From Clostridia bacterium (GTDB lineage: Bacteria > Bacillota > Clostridia > Oscillospirales > CAG-272), in assembly GCA_017452565.1 (NCBI GenBank), contig JAFTMF010000118.1, positions 1 through 17,015 of the forward strand: DNA of 17,015 nucleotides, in the 5' to 3' direction. Shown one piece after another: positions 7,527-16,600 of the stretch. Under the pieces are notes generated by a model. The model worked only from the letters and a program-made list of their open reading frames with translations, was not told where the DNA came from and made no database searches. Positions within the stretch are counted from its first letter, which is position 1; each line of letters starts with the position of its first letter. A program made the position numbers and the translations under genes.

Positions 7527-9479
7527 ATGTATACCTACACACCGAATTCCATCACCTATTCTGACGGCAAAGAAACCGTCCGCGTGGAGGCTTGGGGCCG
7601 AGGTCTGCGCGTCACTGCCGTTCCCTTCGGCAAAATCCCCGACGAGCCTTGGGCGTTGGAGGCGGCCCTCTCTGCCGACGTCAATATTTTCGCTCCCGAA
7701 TCGGGCTTCCCGTATATCGAAAACAGCGGTCTGCGCTGCACCTTGTACGGCTCTCACGTTTGTTTTTCTAAGGACAATCAGCTTTTGCTTGAGGAAGAGA
7801 GCTATCCCGGTCACATTCGGGAAACCGCAAGACGTTACCGTCCCATTCTCGGCACCGACGATTTCGAGGCAACCGTTCGCTTCCGAGCCTTCGACGGCGA
7901 GAAAATCCACGGTATGGGACAGTACCGCAACGTCAAATACGATCTGAAGGGATGCAATTTAGAGCTTGCTCACCGCAATTCTCAGATTTCGGTTCCCTTC
8001 TTCATTTCCAACCGTGGCTACGGCTTTTTGTGGAACAATCCCGCCTACGGTAGCGTTACCTTTGCGGAAAACATCACCGAGTGGAAGTCGAACACCACCA
8101 AAAAGGTGGACTACTGGGTCTGTGCGGCAGATACTCCTGCCGAGATCATGGAAAAATACACCGAAGTCACCGGCAGAGCCACCGAGCTCCCGGAATCGCT
8201 GATGGGACTTTGGCAGTGCAAGCTCCGCTACCGTACCCAAGACGAGCTTCTCTCGGTGGCACGGGAATATCACCGCCGCGGCATTCAGCTGGACGTCATC
8301 GTCATTGATTTCTTCCACTGGGACTATCAGGGCGACTGGGATTTCGATCCCGAATACTGGCCCGATCCCCGGGCGATGGTGGACGAGCTGAAATCTTACG
8401 GCACACGCCTGATGGTCTCGGTATGGCCTACCATTGACGAGCGCAGCAAAAATTACCGTGGATTCGAGGACAACGGCTATCTCATCACCTCGGACAGAGG
8501 ATTTTCGGTAGGATTTAAGTTCTACGGCTACGAATACCTGTACGATGCCACCCATCCCGAGGGCAGAAAGTTCGCCGCAGGAGTACTGAAACAAAACTAC
8601 GGCAAATACGGCATCGATATGTTCTGGCTGGACGTGGCAGAGCCTGAGTTCTACATCTATGACCGGGATCTCTACCGCTATCATATCGGCAACGCCCTGC
8701 AGGTCGGCAATATCTACCCCAGAATGCTCTCGCAGATGGCCTACGAAGGTCTGCAAGAGAGTGGTACCAAGGACATCCTCAATCTGGTGCGCTGTGCGTG
8801 GGTAGGCAGTCCCAAATACGGTGCGCTGGTTTGGTCGGGAGATATCGATTGCTCCTTCCCCCAGATGAAGCGTCAGATCGCAAACGGCATCAATATGGGG
8901 ATCGCAGGCATCCCCTACTGGATCTCCGACACCGGTGGATTTGAGGGTGGCAACATCTACGATCCCGTTTTCAAGGAGCTGATCGTGCGCTGGTATCAGT
9001 GGGCTGTGTTCACTCCCGTTTTGCGGATGCATGGCGACCGTCAGCCGGGACTCCCTCCGCTGGTGGGCAACACCGATCACGGCGGCGGCTTCTGTCCATC
9101 CGGCTCTCCCAACGAGCTATGGAGCTACGGCGAGGAGAACTATGAGATTTTCGTGAAATATCTGGGCATCCGAGAAGGAATGAAGGACTACATCCGCAAA
9201 ACCGCCAAGGAATGCGAAACCGTTGGTCTGCCTATGATCCGTGCTATGTTCTTGGAATTTCCCGAGGACGCCACCGCTTGGGAGCTGTCCGATCAGTATA
9301 TGTTCGGATCGGACTACTTGGTTGCTCCCGTCACCGAATACGGCGCCCGTGAGCGCACCGTCTATCTGCCCGCAGGCAAGTGGATCGCTATGGACAGCGG
9401 CAGGCTCATCGAAAGTCAAGGCGAGACGGTCACCGTTTCCGCACCGCTGGACTATATGCCCGTATTCAAGCGCGGCTGA
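7527..9479 (+). CDS. GH31 family glycosidase, probable alpha-xylosidase
   Basis: A 650-residue GH31 enzyme without a signal peptide. An N-terminal beta-sandwich (about 1-190) leads into the catalytic barrel. The likely nucleophile is Asp369 in FWLDVAEPE and the acid/base Asp439 in VWSGDID, 70 residues apart as expected. The conserved GIPYWISDTGGF and LRMHGDRQPG follow. Its length is at the short end of the family. GH31 includes alpha-xylosidases and alpha-glucosidases, and I cannot separate them by sequence alone. Next to xylA, xylB and a beta-xylosidase, alpha-xylosidase action (removing xylose from xyloglucan oligosaccharides) is the best guess. GAGG is eight bases before the ATG. The gene starts 36 bases after the GH51 reading frame and ends 43 bases before the GH43 gene. 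Confidence 0.9.
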   Translation: MYTYTPNSITYSDGKETVRVEAWGRGLRVTAVPFGKIPDEPWALEAALSADVNIFAPESGFPYIENSGLRCTLYGSHVCFSKDNQLLLEEESYPGHIRETARRYRPILGTDDFEATVRFRAFDGEKIHGMGQYRNVKYDLKGCNLELAHRNSQISVPFFISNRGYGFLWNNPAYGSVTFAENITEWKSNTTKKVDYWVCAADTPAEIMEKYTEVTGRATELPESLMGLWQCKLRYRTQDELLSVAREYHRRGIQLDVIVIDFFHWDYQGDWDFDPEYWPDPRAMVDELKSYGTRLMVSVWPTIDERSKNYRGFEDNGYLITSDRGFSVGFKFYGYEYLYDATHPEGRKFAAGVLKQNYGKYGIDMFWLDVAEPEFYIYDRDLYRYHIGNALQVGNIYPRMLSQMAYEGLQESGTKDILNLVRCAWVGSPKYGALVWSGDIDCSFPQMKRQIANGINMGIAGIPYWISDTGGFEGGNIYDPVFKELIVRWYQWAVFTPVLRMHGDRQPGLPPLVGNTDHGGGFCPSGSPNELWSYGEENYEIFVKYLGIREGMKDYIRKTAKECETVGLPMIRAMFLEFPEDATAWELSDQYMFGSDYLVAPVTEYGARERTVYLPAGKWIAMDSGRLIESQGETVTVSAPLDYMPVFKRG

Positions 9480-9522
9480 GTCCACAATCGGCACTCCCCT
9501 TATCACCGAAAGGAGATCTGTT

Positions 9523-11103
9523 ATGTTACAAGGTCAAAACCCCGTCCTGCGGGGATTCCATCCCGATCCCTGTCTGATCCGGGTAGAGGATGATTATTAT
9601 CTTGCCACCTCCACCTTCCAGTGGTTCGGCGGCGTTCAACTCTATCATTCCAAGGATCTGGTGCACTGGGAACCCCTTCCCTCGCCTCTTAGCCGTGTCT
9701 CTCAGCTGGATCTGCGGGGCGCACCCAATTCGGGAGGCGTGTGGGCACCCTGCCTCTCCTACTCGGACGGTGTGTTCTATCTGATTTACACCTCGGTGCG
9801 CAATTTTCACGGCATTTACAAGGATACCCCCAATTATTTGGTCACCACCACCGACATCCGCGGAGAGTGGTCGGAACCGATTTATCTGAACTCCAGCGGC
9901 TTCGATCCCTCCCTCTTTCACGATGACGACGGGCGCAAGTATTTAGTGAATATGCGCTGGGATCACCGCTCCGAGAATCACGCCTTTGAGGGGATTATGA
10001 TTCAAGAATACTCCCCCGAGGAAAAGAAGCTCATCGGCAAGGCGGTGAACATCTACAAGGGCACCGGATTCGGCGCTACCGAAGCCCCCCATCTCTACAA
10101 AAAAGACGGCTATTACTATCTGATGGTAGCCGAGGGCGGCACGATGTATCACCACGGCGTGCAGTTGGCACGCTCGAGGTCGCTGTACGGCCCTTATGAG
10201 TCGGACAGCCGGCCGGTGATCGCCACCCGTGACTGTCCCGAACCCATCCAACAGCGCACCGGTCACGGCTCGCTCATTGACACCCCCGACGGACGGCATT
10301 ACGTTGCTTACCTTTGCGGACGTCCCATCACCGACAAACGGCGGTGCATTCTGGGACGGGAAACCTGCATCGCCGAGGTAGTGTGGAACGAGGACGGCTG
10401 GCTGCGGCTGAAAGACGGTGGCGTTCTGCCTCCCGACACTTACGAATCGTACTTGCCCGAGGTGACCTATCCCCCCATCCCCGACGAGGAGACATTCGAC
10501 TGCACCACCCTGCCCCCTCACTTCAAGACTCTGCGCCTGCCTCTCTCCGAGATGGGCTCGCTCACCGATCGCCCCGGCTATCTCCGCCTCTACGGACAGG
10601 AGGCCATCACCTCGCTGAACCGTCAATCGCTGGTGGCAAGACGGCTGGACGCCTTTGACGCCGCGGCAACGGTAAAGATGGAGTTCGCCCCCACCGATTT
10701 CCAGCAGATGGCGGGACTGACGGTGTTCTACGATACCTTCAACTTCTTCTATCTCTATCTGTCTGCCGCAGACAACGGCGGAAACGAATTGCGCATCCAA
10801 GTGCGGGACAATCTGCGCTTCTACGAGCCGCTCCGCGGCGGCGTAAACGTAGGCGATGCCACTACTCTTTGGCTGCGAGTGAAGATCCACAGGCTGACCC
10901 TCGCCTTCTCCTACTCTTTGGATGGCGAGATCTTTACCCCCATCGGCGGAATTTTGGACGGCACCAATCTGTCCGATGAAGCCTATTTCGACATCGGACA
11001 CGAAGGCCACACCGGCACCTTCATCGGTATGGCTTGCCAGGATCTGTCGGGATGCAATCTCCACGCCGATTTCGACAGCTTCACCTATGTGCGGCAGGAA
11101 TAA
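9523..11103 (+). CDS. xynB: GH43 beta-xylosidase (possibly with alpha-L-arabinofuranosidase activity)
   Basis: A 526-residue GH43 enzyme of the XynB/SXA type, normal length. The five-bladed propeller carries the catalytic base Asp15 (GFHPDP), the pKa-modulating Asp128 (GFDPSLF) and the acid Glu187 (GATEAPH); the Selenomonas enzyme has the same three one residue earlier, as I recall it. HGSLIDTPDG and the C-terminal beta-sandwich (about 325-526, including QMAGLTVFYDTFNFFYLYL), which closes the active site in this subfamily, are present. There is no signal peptide, so it removes xylose from the non-reducing ends of imported xylooligosaccharides. The ATG at 9523 has AAAGGAG eight bases upstream; an upstream extension in the same frame overlaps the GH31 gene and is rejected. 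It is the last gene of the operon and is followed by a terminator. Confidence 0.95.
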   Translation: MLQGQNPVLRGFHPDPCLIRVEDDYYLATSTFQWFGGVQLYHSKDLVHWEPLPSPLSRVSQLDLRGAPNSGGVWAPCLSYSDGVFYLIYTSVRNFHGIYKDTPNYLVTTTDIRGEWSEPIYLNSSGFDPSLFHDDDGRKYLVNMRWDHRSENHAFEGIMIQEYSPEEKKLIGKAVNIYKGTGFGATEAPHLYKKDGYYYLMVAEGGTMYHHGVQLARSRSLYGPYESDSRPVIATRDCPEPIQQRTGHGSLIDTPDGRHYVAYLCGRPITDKRRCILGRETCIAEVVWNEDGWLRLKDGGVLPPDTYESYLPEVTYPPIPDEETFDCTTLPPHFKTLRLPLSEMGSLTDRPGYLRLYGQEAITSLNRQSLVARRLDAFDAAATVKMEFAPTDFQQMAGLTVFYDTFNFFYLYLSAADNGGNELRIQVRDNLRFYEPLRGGVNVGDATTLWLRVKIHRLTLAFSYSLDGEIFTPIGGILDGTNLSDEAYFDIGHEGHTGTFIGMACQDLSGCNLHADFDSFTYVRQE

Positions 11104-11120
11104 CCTGCTTCCTAAATCAC

Positions 11121-11167
11121 AAAAATGGACTCGATCGGTTCCATCGGAACTAATCGAGTCCATTTTT
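11121..11167. terminator. Bidirectional terminator between the GH43 and sortase genes
   Basis: A perfect 15-bp stem (11121-11135 with 11153-11167), with a further short stem GTTCC/GGAAC in its loop. It is flanked by an A run on one side and a T run on the other, so it ends the plus-strand sugar operon and the minus-strand pilus operon. It starts 17 bases after the GH43 stop and lies 12 bases beyond the sortase stop. Confidence 0.93.
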
Positions 11168-11179
11168 CGTTATGGCAAA

Positions 11180-12031
11180 TCATTTGCCTTGATTTTTCAT
11201 CATCTCTTCCACATTCAGCGGCTTCTTCACCGGCTTGAAGAACACGATCAGAATCAGCACCAACAGCATCGGCAGTGCCACCAAGGGAGTCACGATCATC
11301 GTGTCGATCTGATAGCCGTCGGAGGGCACGAAGAGGTTCTTCTGCTCAATAGAGTCGGTCTGAACCCCGCGCACCAGCAGACGCTGGGTGTTAATGCCGT
11401 AGGGCGTGCAGGTGAGCAACGTGCAATACTCCTTCCCTTCTTCAATAGACAGGAGAGCGGTATCACTCGGCTCTACGATGCGGATCTGATCCACTTGATA
11501 GGTGATCTCCCGATCCAGTACGGTGACTATAAAGGTATCACCCACCTCCAAGCGGTCCAGATCGGTGAACAATCTGGCAGTTGGCAATCCGCGGTGTGCA
11601 GACACCACCACGTGCGTACCCGCTCCGCCTACCGGCAGGGAGGTTCCCTCCAGGTGACCGATGGCTGTGCTCAGCACCTTATCGGAAGTACCGTGGTACA
11701 GAGGCAGTTCAATGCCGATCTTGTCAATGGTGACGTAGCCCATCATTCCGTTGCCGTCCAGATCCAGCAATTTGTAGTAATCTCCTGCCTTCTCGTGCTC
11801 CAACAGAGGAAAATTCAGCTCCGCCAGTTTGGTGTTGTACTCCTCAGCCGCCTCATAATAGAGGGAGTAATCTTCTTTGGAAATGCTTGCCAGCATCTTT
11901 TCGTAGTCTACAATGGCTTCGGATTGGGTCAGCGAGTTCCAATAGTCACTGATAGACGGATATAACATCACGGACAGGCCTATGAAAAATAGAACCAATA
12001 ATGTGATGGTGGGCCATCTGCGTTTTTTCAT
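11180..12031 (-). CDS. Class C (pilus-polymerising) sortase
   Basis: A 283-residue transpeptidase of the class C type that joins pilins through their LPxTG motif. It has an N-terminal membrane segment (about residues 8-24) and then the class C start YPSISDYWN. The catalytic His146 (SAHRGLP), Cys208 (LLTCTPYG) and Arg217 (TQRLLVRG) have the spacing of known pilin sortases. MGYVTIDKIGIELPLYHGT and GHLEGTSLPVGG are typical. A second C-terminal membrane segment (about 242-264) ends in a positively charged tail, as in class C. I do not see the DP[FW] lid that often covers the active site in streptococcal members. GGGAGA lies before the ATG. It is the last gene of the pilus operon, and both upstream proteins carry matching LPxTGGLG sorting signals. 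Confidence 0.95.
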   Translation of the reverse strand: MKKRRWPTITLLVLFFIGLSVMLYPSISDYWNSLTQSEAIVDYEKMLASISKEDYSLYYEAAEEYNTKLAELNFPLLEHEKAGDYYKLLDLDGNGMMGYVTIDKIGIELPLYHGTSDKVLSTAIGHLEGTSLPVGGAGTHVVVSAHRGLPTARLFTDLDRLEVGDTFIVTVLDREITYQVDQIRIVEPSDTALLSIEEGKEYCTLLTCTPYGINTQRLLVRGVQTDSIEQKNLFVPSDGYQIDTMIVTPLVALPMLLVLILIVFFKPVKKPLNVEEMMKNQGK

Positions 12032-12059
12032 AAGTCTCTCCCTAAGGTTATACTCAGCG

Positions 12060-12089
12060 GATCGCTCACGGGTTTCCCCGTGAGCGATC
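12060..12089 (-). other. Intercistronic hairpin between pilin and sortase
   Basis: A perfect 13-bp GC-rich stem (12060-12072 with 12077-12089, four-base loop) lies between the pilin stop and the sortase ribosome site. No U run follows on the minus strand, so it does not look like a full terminator. It may protect the pilin mRNA end, mark a processing site or partly attenuate transcription into the sortase gene. Confidence 0.75.
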
Positions 12090-12109
12090 GTTGGTTGGTG
12101 AAAATAAGA

Positions 12110-13600
12110 TTAGTCAGCCAGCTTGGACATTCTCTTCTTGGTTACCAGCAGAACACCGGTGCCCAGGGCGAGAACGGAGCCGATCACGATGAACAGGGTG
12201 GTACCCAGACCGCCGGTCTCAGGCAGCATAGAACCGGACTTGTTCACAACGTGTACACCGGAGCCGGTGGAGTAAATACCGTCGTTGAATACAGCATCCA
12301 GGTTGCCATCGGAAATGGTGAACGCCTGACGAGTGCTCAGCTTGTTGTAACCTACGGGAGGTGCAATCTCCTCCAGATAGTAAGTACCGTTGTCGAAGCC
12401 TACCAGACGAACTTTACCGTCCTTGACCAGAATTTCCACACCGGTCTCGTCTGCACGGGCACGGCGATAGGTCACACCGTCGTCCATCAGCACTACTGCA
12501 ACTTCGTTGCCGCCGGTAGCAGCATCGTAAATCTTGAAGGTTGCGCCGTCAATCCGTTCGTTCTGAGAGTCGGTCTTTACCAGGTCGAAGCCATAGGTGA
12601 AGGTCTTGGTAGAATCCTTTGCAGTTTCATGGTCTTCACCGAAGCTCAGCCATGCGGTGTTGTCATTGCCTTCGCCTGCGATCACGGCTTTTTTGTTCAG
12701 CATAGCCTGATAATATACAACAACCTTATCATTCATGCTCAGGTGTTCGCAGAATGCTGCGGAGAACTGGATTTCAAAGGTGCATCCGTCGGAAACGCTA
12801 TCGGTTACAATAGTGTAATCCGTACCGGCAACTGCTACATCGGTAGAAGATTCAGTACCGGGAATCACGTGCTCAACCGTGGTTACCTTATCAAAGGTAA
12901 GACCCTCGGACATCACATCGTGGAGAACGTAGTTCTCTGCACCTGCGTGAACGTTAATGGTTACACGGAACTCAACAGTCTGAGCAATGTCGGCAGAATT
13001 CTGTTCTGCCCACTGGCTGGTGGAGTCTTCCTTCACCTGCTTATCAATGGTAGGAGCGCCGTTCTTAGCGTTGATGGATGCATCGGGGTTGGTGGTAGTC
13101 AGGCCGCAGAGTGCACCCATGGTAGAGTCAACCAGATAATAACCCAGCTCCAGATCGGTAAACTTACCGGAGGTATTCTGTGTAGAGGGATCGATGGTAA
13201 CAGTAAACTCACCGGAATTTTCGGAGGACTTCACGGGAGTAATGTCGTTTGCCTTCGCATAAGCCAGTGCAAGCTTTGCAAAAGCGGCTACTTCAGCGGC
13301 AGAATCTTTGCCTTCGTCCCAAGTTACGTACTTGTTATCGGATACGGAAACGTACGCTGCAGCATCGTCGGATGTGAAGAAGTTTTCCCATCCGGGCTCG
13401 ATGGTGTAGGAATACTTGCCGGATTCCTTATTATAAGATTCCAGATGCAGAATCTTGTAGATGGAGTAGACGTTTTCTTCGCTGATCTTGTTGATGGTGA
13501 TGGAACCTTTTTCAACTGCGGATGCCTCAGTCGCAAATGCAGGAACTGCCAGTGTCAGAATCATCAGGGTTGCCATCAAAAGGGTGAACAGTTTTTTCAT
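12110..13600 (-). CDS. Major pilin (isopeptide-forming, LPETG-anchored backbone pilin)
   Basis: A 496-residue surface protein. A signal peptide of about 28 residues (MKKLFTLL, hydrophobic core, PAFATEASA) is followed by an N-terminal domain to about residue 180. A fimbrial isopeptide D2-type domain follows (about 183-330, from TIDKQV with VEFRVTINVHAG). Next is a SpaA/Cna_B-like domain (about 338-440) with Lys342 in LVKTD and an E-box around Glu411 (YYLEEIAPP), which should form an intramolecular bond. The sorting signal is LPETG at 459-463, then a membrane segment and KKRMSK. The segment INAKNGAPTID (Lys179) sits where the YPKN pilin motif occurs in known backbone pilins and may hold the polymerising lysine. 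The start at 13600 has AAAGGA nine bases upstream; upstream codons lack the signal peptide pattern. It lies between tip adhesin and sortase. Confidence 0.93.
   Translation of the reverse strand: MKKLFTLLMATLMILTLAVPAFATEASAVEKGSITINKISEENVYSIYKILHLESYNKESGKYSYTIEPGWENFFTSDDAAAYVSVSDNKYVTWDEGKDSAAEVAAFAKLALAYAKANDITPVKSSENSGEFTVTIDPSTQNTSGKFTDLELGYYLVDSTMGALCGLTTTNPDASINAKNGAPTIDKQVKEDSTSQWAEQNSADIAQTVEFRVTINVHAGAENYVLHDVMSEGLTFDKVTTVEHVIPGTESSTDVAVAGTDYTIVTDSVSDGCTFEIQFSAAFCEHLSMNDKVVVYYQAMLNKKAVIAGEGNDNTAWLSFGEDHETAKDSTKTFTYGFDLVKTDSQNERIDGATFKIYDAATGGNEVAVVLMDDGVTYRRARADETGVEILVKDGKVRLVGFDNGTYYLEEIAPPVGYNKLSTRQAFTISDGNLDAVFNDGIYSTGSGVHVVNKSGSMLPETGGLGTTLFIVIGSVLALGTGVLLVTKKRMSKLAD
12212..12226 (-). 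other. LPETG sorting motif of the major pilin
   Basis: Codes for LPETG (residues 459-463), followed by GGLG, a membrane segment and a lysine-rich tail. It is the substrate site of the class C sortase encoded next in the operon, which would cut between Thr and Gly. Confidence 0.92.
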
Positions 13601-13683
13601 TTTTCTTTTTCCTTTCTGAAAAAAATTTTTGATATAGCGGATTCGATCACGGCGCAAAATTTACCGCGATACAGAGGTGTTGA

Positions 13684-16600
13684 CTACCGATCCCTCCTTT
13701 CACGCTTGCGCCTCAATGCGAATCCACTTGCCGACGAAAGCAGAATCACTGCTCCGCCGAGAAGCCAAGGTGTTTGTCCAAGCCCGCCCGTGGAAGGCAG
13801 CTCGTATCCCCATCCCCAACGGTAAGTGTTGGTGACGGTTGTTTCATAGGTGGGGGTCCCCCCGCCCGTATTGACTGTGATCATCTCGCCGTAGACCGGG
13901 AGCCAATCTTCAGTCTCCCAGCTTTCTTCTACGGTGTATACGATCACGTTGCCATCTTCATCGGTATAAGGCAGACCGCGGAAGGTATCCTTCCAGCCGT
14001 TCTTCAGACTCAGGGTCACCGTTCTGCCGGTGTCCTTACCGTTGGCAAGGAGCTTGATGGTGACCTGCGCTTGAATGTACAGATCTTCCGTACCCGTCAT
14101 ACCCAAGTCCCAAGCCTTATTCACCGTCACCGACGTTTCCACTTCCAGCGGAATGTTGGTAAGCTGATAGCCCCATCCGTCGATCTTTTCGGTAACGGTT
14201 TCCACAACCTGCGTCATGGGGGTAAAGATCAAGCCGGAATTTTGATAGGTGCTGGTATTCAATCTACCCGTAGAGGTATTGAGGGTGGTAGAGATATAGT
14301 AATTTCGCGAACTTCGTGTGCAGTAGAATCGGAATCCCGTAGTCGTACTAACCGGAACCAGCGTTTGATAAGTGGCACTGCCGGAGGTTGCATAAAAGTA
14401 ACGGTTATTGCTGTTACTATTGTAATTAAAGCTCAGCGTCTGTCCGACACCGTTGGTGAACTTCACGTTATTGCCGCTCACCGTTGCCGTCCAAAGGGCG
14501 GTGGGATCGGTTTGGGCGCTTTCCTCATCCAGCCAGCGCAGCTTTGCGTCGGAGGCAGAAACGGTTGCCAGACAACCGTTTGCGGTTTTCAGCAGATACA
14601 CACCGCCGGGCTTGAAGGTCAATGCCTCCGCCCAAGTGATGGTGGTGCTGACCAGCTCGTCCACCTTAGTGACAGTGGAATAGTAGCCGGAATGATACGC
14701 CTCCTCCACGCCGTACCGGACGGGAGTGACCATATCAGCCAAATACTTGGGCAGGTTAGTCCAAGTATAGCGCCAATCGTTTTCCTCACTCAGCACGATT
14801 TCGCGGATTCTTCGCACCGTACCGTCGGGATCGGTCACCGTCAGGTAAACCGTAACGGCTTCGCCGCTGTGATCCTTATCGTCCTCCCAAATCTTGAAGG
14901 CTTGTACGGTGGTGGTTTCCTTCACCCACTCCTTCGCATTGGTGGCGATGATGAATGCCTCTTGGGTGTCCTCATCAATCTTGAATCCGTGGACGGTAAA
15001 GCCTTGGGAAACGTCTATAATGTTGCCATCCTCATCGGTTTCCCGAATGATTTCCACCGTGTAGGAAGCGATGCCTCGCTTATCCAGCGTCAGGCAGATG
15101 ATACCGTTTGCATAGCTGTACTCTTTTGCATCGGGCGGTCTGGTTTCCCGGATGTAGTAGGTTCTGCCCGAGCCGAGGCCCCACATCTTCGCCACACCGT
15201 CTACTACGGTGAATACGTTGGTGGAAGGATCACCTGCATCGTGGGAATCCTTGCTTACCCACAAAGTAGAGGGGATAGTGCACGCCTTATCGTCGTAAAC
15301 CGAGAACTGTGCACCGTTGAGAACGTCCTGGGTCAGCACGTCCTCTTTCTGAATGTTCAAACTGAAGCGAGGCGCCAGATTAAAGCGGATTTCACAGTTG
15401 GACTGGGAACTACCGCGCTCCAGATAGTAAATAGTCAAAGTGTGGTCGCCCTCTGCAACATCGTACAGATTGCCGACCTGTGTTCCGTTGACCGTAATCA
15501 CACCGGTGGAGAAGTTGATATCGCCGGCCTCACTGCCGTGAATACCGCCAAGGTCCAGCACCAATTCTCCGTCCAGCAGAACCCAAAGGTCGTCGTCACC
15601 GGCGAAATGGAAGTGCATATCGTTGCCGTACAGGTCTTTGTTACCGTACTGACCGTTGCCATCTCTGGTTCCCGGCACGTGGGAGAGATAGAAGTTCAGC
15701 TCCATACTCATACCAAATCCGTAGTTGGTAGAGATATAATTGGTGGAGTTGTTATCGGTATTGTACTTGGCATCATACTGGATGTGATTGACACCTGCAT
15801 ATTCGCCGTTGAGACCATCGTAGGTATAAGTTATAAAATCCTTGCCATTGGTGTTGGCATAGGGGGAGTTGAAGGGCAAGAAGTCGGAATACTTATCATT
15901 TCCGCTGACCTTGGACGAGTCTCGGGTACGCTCCAGATATTCGTACACGTAGAATCGCTGCTCGCTTTGATTATAGGAAGCGGCATTCAAGGAAGCGTTG
16001 TAATAATAATATCCGTAATATTCGCTATTGGGATCATTGCTGTATTGCAGCAAATAATCGCCCTCGCCCACGTAGGTTTTGCCGATAATGCCTTCTCCGG
16101 TTGCCGGATGGAAGGCGTTATCCGTACCGAACAGAATCTCTGCCAGCTCATCGGAGTAGAGTCCTGCATAAACGCCGCCGCTGGTATTGGCGCCGTCACG
16201 GTTGCTGGGGTAGGTGATGTCACCGCCGCCGTCGTAGTCAACGAAGATATAGTTCAGCGTATCCCGATCCTGATAAGGCACCTTGCCGCCGGTTACCATC
16301 TGCCAAGTCTCGGTGTGACCTGCAGAGGATACGTTTACTTTTGCACGGGTGGACAGCAGGTTGAACAGCGGTCCGTAATCGAATACCCGTGTGGTGATAA
16401 ACTCGTTGGTGCTCACCGTGTTGGCGGTTTGGGAATTGAACTGACCGATATCGTAGGTTTCCGCTACCCAGTCGGCATAGAAGACCATATTTTCGGTAAC
16501 GGTCACCTCGTCGCCGGGGAGATAATATTTGCTGTTCTTCACGTCATACCAGCCTTGGAGCTTGTATGCGTATTTATCGGGGGATTTCCATTCCGAGGGG

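Noticed and set aside
7959..9080. Minus-strand open frame opposite the GH31 gene (373 codons)
   Set aside because: It lies opposite the GH31 catalytic barrel and has no recognisable motif; it is a shadow of strongly biased codons.
9241..9522. N-terminal extension of the GH43 frame into the GH31 gene
   Set aside because: The extension overlaps the GH31 coding sequence by over 200 bases and has no family similarity. The ATG at 9523 has a strong ribosome site and gives the normal GH43 N-terminus.
9943..11163. Long minus-strand open frame opposite the GH43 gene (406 codons)
   Set aside because: GH43 with all three catalytic residues occupies the plus strand. The antisense product has no family features, and its frame starts within the terminator.
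13601..13683. Possible internal promoter before the pilin gene (TATATC with a poor -35)
   Set aside because: The -35 matches are weak at any allowed spacing. The 83-base gap holds a good ribosome site but nothing else convincing; an imperfect 7-bp stem there is too short to call.
12080..13825. Long open frame on the plus strand opposite the pilin gene (581 codons)
   Set aside because: The minus strand encodes a complete pilin with signal peptide, isopeptide domains and LPETG. The opposite frame shows no recognisable domain and no ribosome site, so it is a codon-bias shadow.
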